Positions 34,105 to 43,965 of a DNA stretch of 64,000 nt are shown one piece after another. The stretch comes from Stigmatella aurantiaca DW4/3-1 (GTDB lineage Bacteria > Myxococcota > Myxococcia > Myxococcales > Myxococcaceae). The notes under the pieces were generated by a model, which was not told the origin of the DNA, searched no databases, and was given only the letters and a program-made list of their open reading frames with translations. The DNA lies in the NCBI RefSeq assembly GCF_000165485.1, contig NC_014623.1:310001-374000 (forward strand). Reading direction: 5' to 3'. A program made the position numbers and the translations under genes. Numbering within the stretch: position 1 is the stretch's first letter; each line of letters begins with the position of its first letter.

Positions 34105-35208
34105 TCATCCTCTCAAGCGGGTGACGGAGGCGCCGGGGGACTCGTCGATGGGCTCGGGGTTGTCCTGGCCCAGGGCCGCGAGCCGCTGGGCCAGGTGGGC
34201 CGCCTGGGCCCCCTTGGCGCTGGCCTCGCTGCCCGCCACGCCCACCAAGGACATCCGCGCACGCTCCAGCAAGGCCACCTGTGCGTGGAGCTGGGCCAGA
34301 AAGCGGGAGCGCTTGCGGGCCAGGAGCTGCAACCGGTTGAGCTCCTCCCCCAGCGAGGAGGCCGCCAGCTCCAGCTGCCGCCGCGCCACCGCGTCCTCCG
34401 TGGCCGAGGCGCGCTGGCGCAGCTGTTCCACCTGGGCTTCCACGTCTTGAGGCACCACGGCCGCCAGTTGCGTTTCCAGCTCGGCATGGGACTCGGCCAG
34501 GGTGAAGGACTCGTTGGCCATCTTTTGCAGCACGCCCAGCAGCTCGTCGCGGCCCGCGCCCGAGGGCATCTTCAGGGTCAGCGTCCGGCACTGCCGGTAC
34601 AAGGACCGGGTGCGCTCCAGCAGCTCCTTCGCCTCGCCGCCCACTCGGTCCTCCAGCTGGCCCCCGCGTGACTCCACCGCGTCCACATGCACCGTCACAT
34701 GCGAGGCCAGCGTGCCCACGCCCCAGAAGAGGGCCACGGTGCTGAAGCCCACCAGCGCCCCCAACAGCCCCTCCTGGGGAAAGAAGCGCGCGTTCATCAC
34801 CTGCTGCACGTACAGCCCCAGGGGCACCAGCGCTCCGGTGGCCACCGCGCCCGCGGCCACTTCGGAGGGCTTGCCGAGCCGCTCGCCCCCGGGCCCTATC
34901 CAGAGGACCAGCGCCGCGGCGATGGCGCCGGACAGGGCCTGGGGCACCGGTGCTCCGGCCCGAAAGAGGTAGGGGAGGGCCGCCAGCAGGGGGACTCCCA
35001 CCCACAGCAAGGTCTGGGTGCTGGGCTTCGGCCGGGCGCCCGCCAGCGCCGCCGCCATCACGGCAAGGCCGGGGTTCAGCGTCAGGTCGAAGCCCTCGGC
35101 CAGCCCTGCCAGGAGGCCCAGGGCAGCGCCTCCCACCAAGGCGCGCAATGTGCGTCTTTCGAAATCGTCACGGTGAACCAGCTGCAGGGAGGGCGCCATG
35201 GTGTTCAT
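34105..35208 (-). CDS. membrane protein with C-terminal coiled coil
   Basis: About 367 residues from ATG 35208 (ATG 35199 and 35238 are alternatives). The first half has four to five membrane helices (ALVGGAALGLLAGLAEG, LLWVGVPLLAALPYLF, AIAAALVLWIG and later FSTVALFWGVGTLA). The second half, from about 185, is a long acidic/basic coiled coil rich in Glu, Gln, Ala and Leu. No enzyme motif is seen. It begins 7 bases after the stop of the VWA gene, so the two are an operon and may form a complex at the inner membrane. Confidence 0.7.
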   Translation of the reverse strand: MNTMAPSLQLVHRDDFERRTLRALVGGAALGLLAGLAEGFDLTLNPGLAVMAAALAGARPKPSTQTLLWVGVPLLAALPYLFRAGAPVPQALSGAIAAALVLWIGPGGERLGKPSEVAAGAVATGALVPLGLYVQQVMNARFFPQEGLLGALVGFSTVALFWGVGTLASHVTVHVDAVESRGGQLEDRVGGEAKELLERTRSLYRQCRTLTLKMPSGAGRDELLGVLQKMANESFTLAESHAELETQLAAVVPQDVEAQVEQLRQRASATEDAVARRQLELAASSLGEELNRLQLLARKRSRFLAQLHAQVALLERARMSLVGVAGSEASAKGAQAAHLAQRLAALGQDNPEPIDESPGASVTRLRG

Positions 35209-35215
35209 GCCCCCA

Positions 35216-36628
35216 TCAATACGAATTTTCCTGCCCAAAGTTCTTGATGGCTTTGTTTTGGAGCTGGCGGGCCTGGTGGCGCTGCTCGGACTCGCTCTGG
35301 GCGCCCTCGTAGGCGGCCTGGGAGCGGTCCAACTCCGCGATGTCGCCCGCCAGCGCCGCGGCGCTCGCGCCGAAGAGGCTCCGGGCGTTGCCCATCAGGT
35401 CCAAGGCGCCCCGGCGGTTGCCCTTCTTCATCTCCTCGGCCGCCGCGCGCATCTGCTGGGTGCCCAGGGCCCGGTGTGCGTGCACGCGCACGTCCTTGTC
35501 CAGGTGGGCCCTGACCACCTGGGCGTCCTCCGTGGAGCGCGCCGTCAGCACGACGCTCGCCTGCGCCGGGCGGTCTTTCTCCACGTCGATGTAGTGCACC
35601 GTGCCGGTGAGCAGCTCCAAGGGGCGCTCCGAGGGCTTCGTCTCCAGGGAGAGCTTCACCACCAGCCGGGCCGATTGGCCGCCCGCCATGTCGTACAGCG
35701 GCACGCGCACGGCGTGGGCCTCGCGCACGGCGTTCACGCCCATCACCTCCACCGAGAGGACGGAGGGCGGCAGGCTCAGCCGCACTTCCACGGCGCGCGC
35801 CACCGTGCTCGTGGCTTGCTCCAACTCGCGGGTGAACACCTCGGCGAGCTGATCCGAGCGCAAGAAGCCGCTGAAGCCGCCGCCCTGGTCCGCGATGCCC
35901 TGCATCAGGTTCTCGTTGAAGTCCTCGCCCACGCCCAGGGCGCTCACGGCCATGCCCTGGGAGCGCAGGTTGCGTGCCAGCGCCGTCAGTTGCTCCTCGC
36001 GTGTGAGGCCCGCGGTGGGCTGCCCATCGCTCAGGAGGATGATGCGGCTCACCCGGAACTGGTCCGCGTTTTTCTGGAGCTGCTGGGCGGCCGCCTCCAG
36101 GCCTCCGCTGATGTTGGTGGAGCCCTCATCCTCGATGGCGTTCACGAAGGTCAGCATCTGCTCCCGGGTCTCCGGCGTCGCCAGCGTGCTGGGGAACACG
36201 GTGACGTCCGTGCCGTAGTGCACCAGCGCCACCCGGTCCTCCTCGCTCACCCGGGTGATGAACTCGCGCGCGGCGCGCTTGGCGTCATCCAGCTTCTGCC
36301 CGCGCATGGAGCCGGAGCGGTCGATGACCAGCGCCACGTTCACCGGCACGCGGCGCCGCTCCTGGGGCGCGTGGGCCTTCACCTCCAGCACGGCGAAGGC
36401 CTCGCTCGGACCCGAGTGCACCCAGGCCCCGGACAGCTTGCCCTCCAGCGACAGGGCCCCCGTGTCTTGGGAGACCACCAGGGGGAGCACCTGGGTGGCG
36501 GCCTCCTCGTCCGGCAGGGCCACGGTGTGGGTGGTGTCCGTGACGGGCGGCGGTGGGGGGCGGCCCAGGGCCAGCGCGCCCACGGCGAGCAGCGCGGCGG
36601 CGGACAGCAGCAGGACGGTGCGGCTCAT
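35216..36628 (-). CDS. von Willebrand factor type A domain protein
   Basis: The 470-residue protein has an N-terminal signal/anchor (LLLSAAALLAVGALAL) and a VWA domain at about 95-270. The MIDAS metal site is DRSGSM near 103, with the Thr of STNISGG near 170 and the Asp of LLSDGQP near 196. A beta-rich domain and a helical C-terminus follow. VWA/batA-like secreted proteins bind partners through a divalent metal. Coupled to the downstream membrane protein at 34105, it is probably displayed in the periplasm. A 110-bp gap separates it from the histidine kinase behind it. Confidence 0.85.
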   Translation of the reverse strand: MSRTVLLLSAAALLAVGALALGRPPPPPVTDTTHTVALPDEEAATQVLPLVVSQDTGALSLEGKLSGAWVHSGPSEAFAVLEVKAHAPQERRRVPVNVALVIDRSGSMRGQKLDDAKRAAREFITRVSEEDRVALVHYGTDVTVFPSTLATPETREQMLTFVNAIEDEGSTNISGGLEAAAQQLQKNADQFRVSRIILLSDGQPTAGLTREEQLTALARNLRSQGMAVSALGVGEDFNENLMQGIADQGGGFSGFLRSDQLAEVFTRELEQATSTVARAVEVRLSLPPSVLSVEVMGVNAVREAHAVRVPLYDMAGGQSARLVVKLSLETKPSERPLELLTGTVHYIDVEKDRPAQASVVLTARSTEDAQVVRAHLDKDVRVHAHRALGTQQMRAAAEEMKKGNRRGALDLMGNARSLFGASAAALAGDIAELDRSQAAYEGAQSESEQRHQARQLQNKAIKNFGQENSY

Positions 36629-36739
36629 GCGGAAGAGACCTCGCAGGCGGAAGGTGGGAAGCAGGCTAGAGACTTTCCTGCTTCCGCCACATCGGACACT
36701 GGGAGGACTCCGGGCGTTCCAGGCCCGTTTCCGTATCGG

Positions 36740-39670
36740 TCAACGGGAGGATGGGCCCCGGCTCACGAGGTCCTGGACGATCTGCCGCAGGGCCGGCTCA
36801 TTGAAGGGCTTCTCCAACTTGGGGTTGGGGATGGCCTCCAGGAACTCGCGCGCGTTGGTGGTGAAGGCGCCGCCGGACACGAAGATGAAGCGCCGCTCCA
36901 GTCCCGACTGGGTCCTTCGCACCGCCTCGTAGAGGTCCTTGCCGCCCAGGTCCGGCATCATCACGTCGCACAGCACGGCGTCGAAGAAGTCCGGCTCGCG
37001 CTGCAACCGCTCCAGCGCCTGCCGCCCGCCGGAGGCCACCTCCACCTCGTGCTCCTTGAGGATGCGCCGCAGCACCTTGCCCACGCCGGGCTCATCGTCC
37101 ACCACCAGCACGCGGCCCTTGCGCTGCGTGGCTGGCTGCGCCGCGGGCAGGGCGGCGTGGGCGCGCGTGCGGGTGCGCGGCTCCAGCGAGGGCAGGATGA
37201 CGCGGAACGTGGAGCCCTTGCCCATCTCGCTGTCGGCGGAAATCTCGCCGCCCAGGTTGGTGATGATGCCGTGGCAGATGGACAGGCCCAGCCCCGTGCC
37301 CACGCCCACCGGTTTGGTGGTGAAGAACGGGTCGAAGATGCGGCCCAGTGCCTCGCGGGGAATCCCCGAGCCCGAGTCCTGCACCTCGATGAGCACGCGG
37401 CCCGGATCCAGGCGCCGGGTGACCAGGCGGATGGAGTGCCGCTGCGCATCGCCCTCGGGGATGGCCTGGGCGGCGTTCACCACCAGGTTGAGGAACACCT
37501 GGCACAGCCTGCCCTCGTTGGCCATGACCATGGGCACCGAGGCGTAGTCCCGGTGCAGCTGGGCGCGGTGGCGGATCTCGTTGGCCGCCATCATCACCAC
37601 CGAGTCGAGCACCTGGTGGATGTCCACCGGGCTCAGCCGCTCCTCGTCCGGGCGCGAGAAGGTCTTCAGCTGGCGGACGATCTGCCGCACGCGCTCGGCG
37701 CCCTCGTACGCCTCGCTGAGCACCTCCTGCCACTCGGCGAGATCCAACTCCGCGCGCTGGCGCAGCTTCGGGCCGGTGCCGGAGGCGGCGTTGCTCGACT
37801 GGGAGCCCTCCAGCGACAGCTGGCTGCGGCGCATCTCCTCGGACAGGAAGCTCAGGTTGGAGATGACGAAGGCCAGCGGGTTGTTGATTTCGTGGGCGAT
37901 GCCCGCCGCCAGCGTGCCCACCGAGGCGAGCCGGTCCGCCAGCGTCAGCCGCGCCTGGAGCTGGCGCTGCTCCGTCACGTCGCGCGCGATGGAGACCACC
38001 GCGGGGGCGCCGTCGAACAGCAGCGGCAGCGAGACGAGCTCCGCCACGCGCGTCTTGCCGTCGCGCCGCACCAGCCGCCGCTCACCGGTGATCATCCCCT
38101 TGATGCCGCTGGGATCCGGGGGCGGGCCGGGCACCTCTTCCAGGTCATCCTCGACGAAGCGCATGAGCGCCCGTCCGACAAGCTGATCGGGCCGGTCGAA
38201 GCCCAGCGTGGTGACGAGCGCCATGTTGGCGTAGACGATGCGGCCATCGCGCTGGATGGCCGCCGCGTCCGTCACCCCCTCCAGGAGGATGCGGAAGCTG
38301 GCCTCGGACATCTTGAGGGCCTCTTCCACCTCGCGGCGGTCGGTGATGTCCCGGGCGATGCCTTCCACGGACACCGGGCGCCCGTTGCCATTGAGCACCG
38401 GGGCCACGGTGTGCTCCAGCCACCGCGTGCGCCCATCCCGGCAGGTGAAGCGCAGCACCACCGGCTTGTTGCTCACCGACTGGGGGCTCTCCAGGAGCTG
38501 GGTGAGCGCCGGCAGATCTCCGGGGTGGATCCGCTTGTGCCACAGCTCGGGGTCCGCGTAGTGCTCCTCGGGGCTGTAGCCCAGCCGGTCACTCACCACG
38601 CGGCTGACGAAGAGGAAGCTGCGCGGGTTCTCCAGCCGGTACCGGTACTGGATGTCCGAGGCGTTCTCCGCGAGCTGCCGGTAGCGCGTCTCCCGCTCAC
38701 GCAGCGCGCTCTCGAACTGGCGGTGCTCCAGCTCCAGGGAGATGGCGCCGGCGGCCGCCGACAGCAGGTCCACCTCCAACTGCGCCCAGGGGCGGGCCTC
38801 CACGCAGTTGTCGAAGCCGATGAAGCCCGCCAGCACGTCGTTGACGCGCAGCGGCAAAACGAGGACCGATTTCACGTCCTGCTGCTCGAGGAGGGCGCGC
38901 TCCGCGTCGGGGAGGTCCTTCACCAGGGCCGCGATCTTCTCCCCCCGGGACAGCTGCTCCACCCAGCGGGAGAAGGCGGGCTCCATGGGGAGGTTCTGCA
39001 GGGACGGGTTGTCGATCTCCGGGGAGATGCCGGGCGCGCACCACTCGGCGCGCTGGCTCACGAGCACCTTGCCGGCCTCGTCCCGGTGCAGGATGAAGAC
39101 GTAGACGCGGCTGGCGCCGGTGGCCTGGCCGATGGGCCCCAGCACTCCTTTATAAGACTCCTCTCCCTGCTGGGCCACGAGCAGCCGCTGCTGCATCTCC
39201 ACGAGCGCGCCCAGGTAGCGCTCGCGCTGGGAGAGCGCGTCGTGGGTCCGGCGCCGCTCGCTCACGTCGGTGAGCGTCCCACAGAGGCCCTGCACGCTGC
39301 CGTCTTCGCCGCGCAGGGGCCGGGCCACCATCTCCACCCAGCGCTCGCCGCCATCCCGGGACAGGTAGCGCCCCTCGAACCGTTGACGCGCGGGAGGCTG
39401 TTTCAGGACTTCTTGAAACAGCTGCTGGTGGGCTTCCCGGTCCTTCGGGTGGACGGAGTCGAGGAAGGAGTGGCCCACGCTCTCTTCGGGGCGATAGCCC
39501 GTCAGCGCCGTCCACGCAGGGTTGAGAAATGTCCACACCCCTTGGGTGTCCAGTTGGAACACCACTTCATCGAGGCTGTCGATGATCTGCCGGTGGACGC
39601 GATCGCTGCGGCTGGGCTCGGACATGACCGAAGACATCGTTCTGTGGGCCTTGAGGAGAGGGGATTGCAT
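36740..39670 (-). CDS. hybrid histidine kinase: PAS-GAF-PAS-PAS-HisKA-HATPase-REC
   Basis: The 976-residue cytosolic kinase has no membrane segment. In order: PAS (about 20-130), GAF (about 165-310), two PAS (about 325-440 and 445-560), the phosphoacceptor H593 in GIAHEINNPL, an ATPase domain with DSGSGIPREALGRIFDPFFT and GTGLGLS, and a C-terminal receiver with D902 in AVLCDVMMPD. Multiple PAS/GAF domains imply small-molecule, redox or light input. Phosphate probably moves from His to its own receiver and then to a distant phosphotransferase. ATG 39637 is a possible alternative start. It is divergent from a second kinase gene that carries a frameshift. Confidence 0.9.
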   Translation of the reverse strand: MQSPLLKAHRTMSSVMSEPSRSDRVHRQIIDSLDEVVFQLDTQGVWTFLNPAWTALTGYRPEESVGHSFLDSVHPKDREAHQQLFQEVLKQPPARQRFEGRYLSRDGGERWVEMVARPLRGEDGSVQGLCGTLTDVSERRRTHDALSQRERYLGALVEMQQRLLVAQQGEESYKGVLGPIGQATGASRVYVFILHRDEAGKVLVSQRAEWCAPGISPEIDNPSLQNLPMEPAFSRWVEQLSRGEKIAALVKDLPDAERALLEQQDVKSVLVLPLRVNDVLAGFIGFDNCVEARPWAQLEVDLLSAAAGAISLELEHRQFESALRERETRYRQLAENASDIQYRYRLENPRSFLFVSRVVSDRLGYSPEEHYADPELWHKRIHPGDLPALTQLLESPQSVSNKPVVLRFTCRDGRTRWLEHTVAPVLNGNGRPVSVEGIARDITDRREVEEALKMSEASFRILLEGVTDAAAIQRDGRIVYANMALVTTLGFDRPDQLVGRALMRFVEDDLEEVPGPPPDPSGIKGMITGERRLVRRDGKTRVAELVSLPLLFDGAPAVVSIARDVTEQRQLQARLTLADRLASVGTLAAGIAHEINNPLAFVISNLSFLSEEMRRSQLSLEGSQSSNAASGTGPKLRQRAELDLAEWQEVLSEAYEGAERVRQIVRQLKTFSRPDEERLSPVDIHQVLDSVVMMAANEIRHRAQLHRDYASVPMVMANEGRLCQVFLNLVVNAAQAIPEGDAQRHSIRLVTRRLDPGRVLIEVQDSGSGIPREALGRIFDPFFTTKPVGVGTGLGLSICHGIITNLGGEISADSEMGKGSTFRVILPSLEPRTRTRAHAALPAAQPATQRKGRVLVVDDEPGVGKVLRRILKEHEVEVASGGRQALERLQREPDFFDAVLCDVMMPDLGGKDLYEAVRRTQSGLERRFIFVSGGAFTTNAREFLEAIPNPKLEKPFNEPALRQIVQDLVSRGPSSR

Positions 39671-39934
39671 TATTTCACGAGCCGAGGTGCCCGTGCTCGC
39701 CGTGTCTCATGCCCTCAAGGGGCATGCAGGAGCACCAAAGTTCGCGAAAAGCACGGGTTCCGGCAAGTTGGGTCAGCCGCTACCCGTCCGTGAGGTAGGG
39801 CGCGCCGTGGAGAGGCTTCGGGCTCCGCCTGCCCAGCAGGACACCAGGCCAGGGAGGTGGGCATAAAACCTGAAGGGGAGGCTTCCGGAAGAAGGGGACT
39901 GTCGAGCAAGATGGGCGCCTGGGGGAACCTGCGG

Positions 39935-41670
39935 ATGTCCTTGGATCGTGCCTGGCTGGCCTCGCGTGAGGAAATGGACGAGGACGACTCTGCCACCGGC
40001 CTCGAGTCGGAGACAGGGCGGGACGAGCCTGTTCGCGGGGGCGCAGGGGCTCGCTCCGGGAAGGAAGGAGAGCTGGTGCGGCGGCTGATGCGGGTGCCGA
40101 TGCCGGCCTTGGCCGTCATGGATGCCGCGGGCCGGGTGGTGGATGCCAACGACAGTTTCCTGCGCCTGGGCGGCGTCGGGCGGGAGGACTTGGAGGCGGG
40201 CCGGATGCGCTGGGACGCGCTGGCGGCGCCGGAGTCTCCCGCCGCCGGGGCGCAGGCGATGGACATGTTGCGCCGGCTGGGCACGGCGGGCCCCTTGAGA
40301 CGGAGTACGAGCGTCCGGACGGCTCGCGGGTGCCCGTGCTGCTGGCGGCGCTGAGCTTGGAGGCGCCCGAGCGGCTGCTGGTGCTGGTGCAGGACCTGAC
40401 GCCGCGCCGGCGGGCGGAGGAGGCCCTGCGCTTCCTGTCCGACGCCAGCCGGGAGCTGGCCGAGGTGCGGGCCGAGCCGGAGGCCATCCTGGTGGGGGTG
40501 GCGCACCTGGCGGTCAGCGCGATGGCGAGCTGGTGTCTGGTGGATGTGCTGCAGGAGGATGGGTGTTTCCGGCGAGTGGCCGCGGCGCACCGGGAGCCCA
40601 ACTGCGAGGCGCTCCTGCGCGAGGCGCCGCGCTATCCCCCCATCACGGATGCCACCAGCTCGCTGTTCCAGGCGCTGGCGCGGGGGGAGTCGCGCGTCTA
40701 CCCGGACTTCCTTCCGGAGCATCGCGCCCTGATGGCGCGGGGGGCCGAGCAACTCGGCCTGCTGGAGCAGCTGGGGGCGCGCTCGGTGATGCTGGTGCCC
40801 ATGCGTTCGCGGGGCCGGGCGGTGGGCCTGCTCACCTTCGCCTCGTGTGACGTGGGGCGGCGCTACGGCTCGGAGGACCTGGAGATGGTGGAGGAGTTGG
40901 CGCGCCGCGTCGTGGCGGCGGTGGACAACGCCCGGCTCTACCACGAGGGCCAGGATGCGGTGCGCCTGCGCGACGAGTTCCTGGGCATCGCCAGCCATGA
41001 GCTGAAGACACCGCTGACGCCCTTGCGGCTCCGGCTCCAGATGCTCCAGCGCCAGGTGGAAGGGGCCAGCCGCAGCGGGGAGCCCCTGCCGGCCGAGCGC
41101 TTCTCGGAGGCGCTGGATGTCGCACTGCGTCAGGTGCGCAAGCTGACGGACCTGGTGGACAACCTGCTGGATGTCTCACGCATCTCGGCTGGCCGGATGA
41201 AGCTGGAGCTGGAGGAGGTGGACCTCGCGGCGCTGGCGGCGGAGCTGGTCTCGCGCTTCACCCCATCGGCGGCCCAGCTGGGCTGTGTGCTGGAACTGCA
41301 CGCGCCGGCGCCGGTGCTCGGGCGCTGGGACCGGCTGCGGGTGGAGCAGGTGGTGACGAACCTGCTGACCAACGCGCTGAAGTACGGCGCGGGGCGGCCG
41401 GTGGCGGTGCGGGTGGAGGGGGCCGGGGAGCGGGCCCGCCTCACGGTGAAGGATCAAGGCATCGGCATCGCCGAGGAGGACCTCGCCCGCATCTTCGAGC
41501 GCTTCGAGCGGGCGGTGAGCGACCGCCACTACGGAGGGCTGGGGTTGGGGCTCTACATCACCCGGCAGATCGTCGAGGCCTTTGGCGGCACGGTCGGGGT
41601 GACCAGCAGGCCTGGCATGGGCTCCACCTTCACGCTGGAGCTGCCGAGGGGCACGGCCTCCGTGCCGTGA
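39935..41670 (+). pseudogene. PAS-GAF histidine kinase with a single-base frameshift
   Basis: Two overlapping plus frames make one kinase of about 578 residues. The first (from ATG 39935, after GGGGGA; upstream starts at 39857 or 39911 are possible) has a PAS domain and runs out of frame at about 40297, where the text CCCTTGAGACGGAG lacks one G. The second resumes with VPVLLAALSLEAPERLLVLV and holds a GAF domain, HisKA (IASHELKTPL, His near 41000) and the ATPase (KDQGIGIAEEDLARIFERFE, GLGLGLY). A restored G gives TAGPLETEYERPDGSRV, a normal PAS continuation. Either the gene is newly inactivated or there is a sequencing error. No receiver domain. Convergent with the GreA-like gene, 4 bases apart. 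Confidence 0.8.
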
Positions 41671-41674
41671 GCCC

Positions 41675-42190
41675 TCAGGCCACCTCGAGCACCGTCCACT
41701 CCCGCACGTCGCCGCCGAGGGTGACGTCCACGCTGTCTCCGGCGCGGCGGCCCAGGAGGGCCCGGCCCACGGGGGAGGCGGGGGTGATGACGGAGAGGAA
41801 GCCGTCGCCGCCAGGGCCGGTCAGCTCGGTGCCCGCGCCCACGGGGAGCACGAAGAAGGTGCGCTCGTCATAGCCCTGCTCGTCCTCGGTGCGCACATCG
41901 ACGACGGCGCCCAGGGCGACGGGGTCTCCCCGGCGGAAGCGGGGCGCTCCTGCTTCGGAGAAGGCGGCGAGGATCCCCAACTCCTCGTGGAGGCGGCGGG
42001 CGCGGGCGGACTGCCCGGTGGCGAGGCTGCCGTACTCGATGGCGGCCCGGCCATCCTCTTTCTTCTCGGACTCGGTGGCGAGGCTGCGCGCGGCCTCCCG
42101 GGCCTCGGCCTGGGCGCGGTGGGCGAGCCGGTCACTGTGCTGGAGGCGCTCCGCGAGCTGGGCCATCAGCGCTCTTTTGTCGATTCCCAT
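41675..42190 (-). CDS. GreA/GreB-family transcript elongation factor-like protein
   Basis: The 171-residue protein starts at ATG 42190. The N-terminal half is a helical hairpin (ALMAQLAERLQHSDRLAHRA through ARARRLHEELG) with acidic residues at its turn (ESEKKED). The C-terminal half is the Gre FKBP-like domain ending SPVGRALLGRRAGDSVDV, which matches the GreA block SPLGRALLGKKxGD. Gre factors enter the RNA polymerase secondary channel and trigger cleavage of backtracked RNA. This is a diverged paralogue of about normal length, so it may act on RNA polymerase under special conditions. Divergent from the rhodanese gene. Confidence 0.8.
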   Translation of the reverse strand: MGIDKRALMAQLAERLQHSDRLAHRAQAEAREAARSLATESEKKEDGRAAIEYGSLATGQSARARRLHEELGILAAFSEAGAPRFRRGDPVALGAVVDVRTEDEQGYDERTFFVLPVGAGTELTGPGGDGFLSVITPASPVGRALLGRRAGDSVDVTLGGDVREWTVLEVA

Positions 42191-42250
42191 GCCACAGGAC
42201 TGTAGCGGCGCTGCCAGAAGGCTCCAGTTTCTGGATTAGAGTGCCCGGCC

Positions 42251-42532
42251 ATGAACCCGAAAGAACTCTCAGAGAAGGCCCGGCAGCTCGTCGCGGAAGG
42301 CGCGGTGCTGCTGGATGTGCGGACGCCGGAGGAGTTCCGGCAAGGCCACCCCGAGCAGGCGCTCAACATCCCGGTGCACGACCTGCCGCATCGGCTGGCG
42401 GAGCTGGGCGCGCCGGGAACCCGGGTGGTGGTGTACTGCGCCGCTGGAGGCCGCAGCGCGATGGCTGTGCAGGTGCTGCGCGGCGGTGGCTATCCGGACG
42501 TCTTCGACCTGAAGTCCGTCTCGTACTGGTGA
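42251..42532 (+). CDS. single-domain rhodanese
   Basis: The 93-residue protein is one rhodanese domain: DVRTPEEFRQGHPEQALNIP, and the active-site loop CAAGGRS with the persulfide Cys near residue 66, six residues ending in Arg-Ser as in the family. It should carry or transfer sulfane sulfur in the cytosol; there is no signal peptide. It lies 60 bases from the GreA-like gene and converges with the Lgt-like gene 18 bases on. Confidence 0.88.
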   Translation: MNPKELSEKARQLVAEGAVLLDVRTPEEFRQGHPEQALNIPVHDLPHRLAELGAPGTRVVVYCAAGGRSAMAVQVLRGGGYPDVFDLKSVSYW

Positions 42533-42550
42533 GCCCCGGCGGGCTGCGGC

Positions 42551-43354
42551 CTACCGCGCCGTGCCCACCGCGCGCGGCGTGGGGGAGGAGGCGCCGTCCT
42601 GAGGGGCGCGCTTCTTCACCAGCCCCCAGACCCCATAGATGACCAGCAGGAAGCAGCTGTACTGGGCGGGGGTGAGGCCGAAGTAGCGCGCATCGACGTA
42701 GCTCAGGTCGGTGGCGCGCATGAAGTCGAAGCAGAAACGGCCACAGGCGTAGATCAGGGCGAGCAGGTGCAGGAGCCGGCCCTGGAGCTTGCCCGCGTTG
42801 CGCAGGGCGTAGAGCAGGCCGGTGATGGAGAACAGCAGGATGGCATCGTAGAGGCCGAGATCATGCCGGGGCCCCCCATAGATGGATGCGGGGAAGTCCA
42901 CGGCCAGGAAGAAGTCGGTGCGCGTGCCGGGATGGTCGTGTGCGACGAAGCAGCCAAGCCGGGCCACGCCCCAGCCTGGGGCCACCCCGAGGGCGAAGGC
43001 ATCGGCGTACCGGGAGAAGGGGATGCCGCGCAGGCGGAAGAAGATGACGGCGGCGATGATGCCGCCCAGCAATCCGCCGAAGGAGGACAGACCGTCCCAG
43101 ACCTTGAAGAGCTGGAAGGGGCTCTTGGAGAGCTCCTCGGGGTGGTAGAAGAGCAGGTGAACGAGGTGGCCCACGACCACTCCGCCGGCCACGCCCCACA
43201 TGGAGTAGTCATGAATGGGGTTGGGATCGAGCCCCTGCCGCTCGGATTGCTTCACGATGAGGCGTGCGGCCAGGAAGATGCCCAGCGCGACGAAAATGCC
43301 GAACGGCTCGATGGGGCCGATCTTCAGCGAGTGAGGATTGACGTAGGGAATCAC
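42551..43354 (-). CDS. Lgt-like prolipoprotein diacylglyceryl transferase paralogue
   Basis: The 267-residue protein starts at GTG 43354 after GGAG; the longer frame to 43432 is not family-like. It has seven predicted membrane helices and the Lgt layout, including GLSSFGGLLGGIIAAV and RLGCFVAHDHPGTRT. In Lgt the first block is normally GMSFHGG with an essential His; here His is absent (SSF). The Arg of the RxGNF-type block is kept. So it either transfers by an altered route, uses another acceptor, or is inactive. Standard Lgt attaches diacylglycerol to lipoprotein Cys at the inner membrane; many lipoproteins in this window would be substrates of the main Lgt elsewhere. Confidence 0.75.
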   Translation of the reverse strand: MIPYVNPHSLKIGPIEPFGIFVALGIFLAARLIVKQSERQGLDPNPIHDYSMWGVAGGVVVGHLVHLLFYHPEELSKSPFQLFKVWDGLSSFGGLLGGIIAAVIFFRLRGIPFSRYADAFALGVAPGWGVARLGCFVAHDHPGTRTDFFLAVDFPASIYGGPRHDLGLYDAILLFSITGLLYALRNAGKLQGRLLHLLALIYACGRFCFDFMRATDLSYVDARYFGLTPAQYSCFLLVIYGVWGLVKKRAPQDGASSPTPRAVGTAR

Positions 43355-43965
43355 GGTGGCTCTCCAACGGGCGGGGACCTCCCCATACCCGCATGACGCG
43401 AGCCTGACGAACAATTCGTGACGGTGAATCATCCTGGGGCCGCGCCACCGGCGGGGACGGGACGAAGGTCAGGACCACAACATGCGCCATTGAACGACAT
43501 CATTGAACGACATCATTGTCGTCCTTCGGATGACGTGGGCGCACCCAGTAGGGAATGATTCTCACTTCCGGACGTTCAGGGAGGCACTGAAGGACCCGCG
43601 CATCGTGGATTGGCGTCTAATAAGGGAAAACCCGTGATTTTTTGTCAGGGTTCCCCGTCTCGAACCACAGAGAGCCTGGGCACCCGAAGTGAAGTGGGGG
43701 GATGACATGAAGGTGGTTGCGGCGTCAGGTGTGGACCTGTTGGGGCATGTTCCCAGTGGGGGGCAAGGCGACGTGAGGGGCCTCCCGAAGCGCGTGGGAC
43801 CCCCTCTGTAGCATCTCCCCCGGCGCCGCCGGTGCGCCCCCATGCTTCGCCCTTTGCCGGGGGTTGGCCCACCCCCCTGTCAGATTCGGAGGTTTCCCAT
43901 CCCCCATCCCAGCAGCACACGAGGTCCCCAGCAGCCCGGAGTCCCCAGTAAGGAGTGAACGTTCC
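43355..43965. other. 611-bp intergenic region upstream of the subtilisin gene
   Basis: No gene was recognised. It contains a 13-bp tandem repeat (43488-43518), an imperfect hairpin near 43632-43658 (GGGAAAACCC to GGGTTCCC) around a T run, and an AAGGAG ribosome site (43950-43955) for the protease. It probably holds the promoters of the two divergent genes. Confidence 0.5.
43488..43518. repeat. 13-bp tandem repeat, 2.4 copies
   Basis: CATTGAACGACAT occurs twice without spacer (43488-43500, 43501-43513), followed by CATTG. It could be a pair of regulator sites or a slippage duplication. Confidence 0.8.

Noticed and set aside
35198-39793. 1531-codon plus-strand open frame
   Set aside because: It is the antisense of the VWA and hybrid kinase genes. 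Its composition (His/Gln/Gly/Arg-rich, no domains) is that of a GC-rich shadow frame.
42551-43432. Start of the Lgt-like gene at 43432
   Set aside because: The extra 26 residues are not family-like; GTG 43354 has GGAG at proper spacing and begins the conserved sequence.
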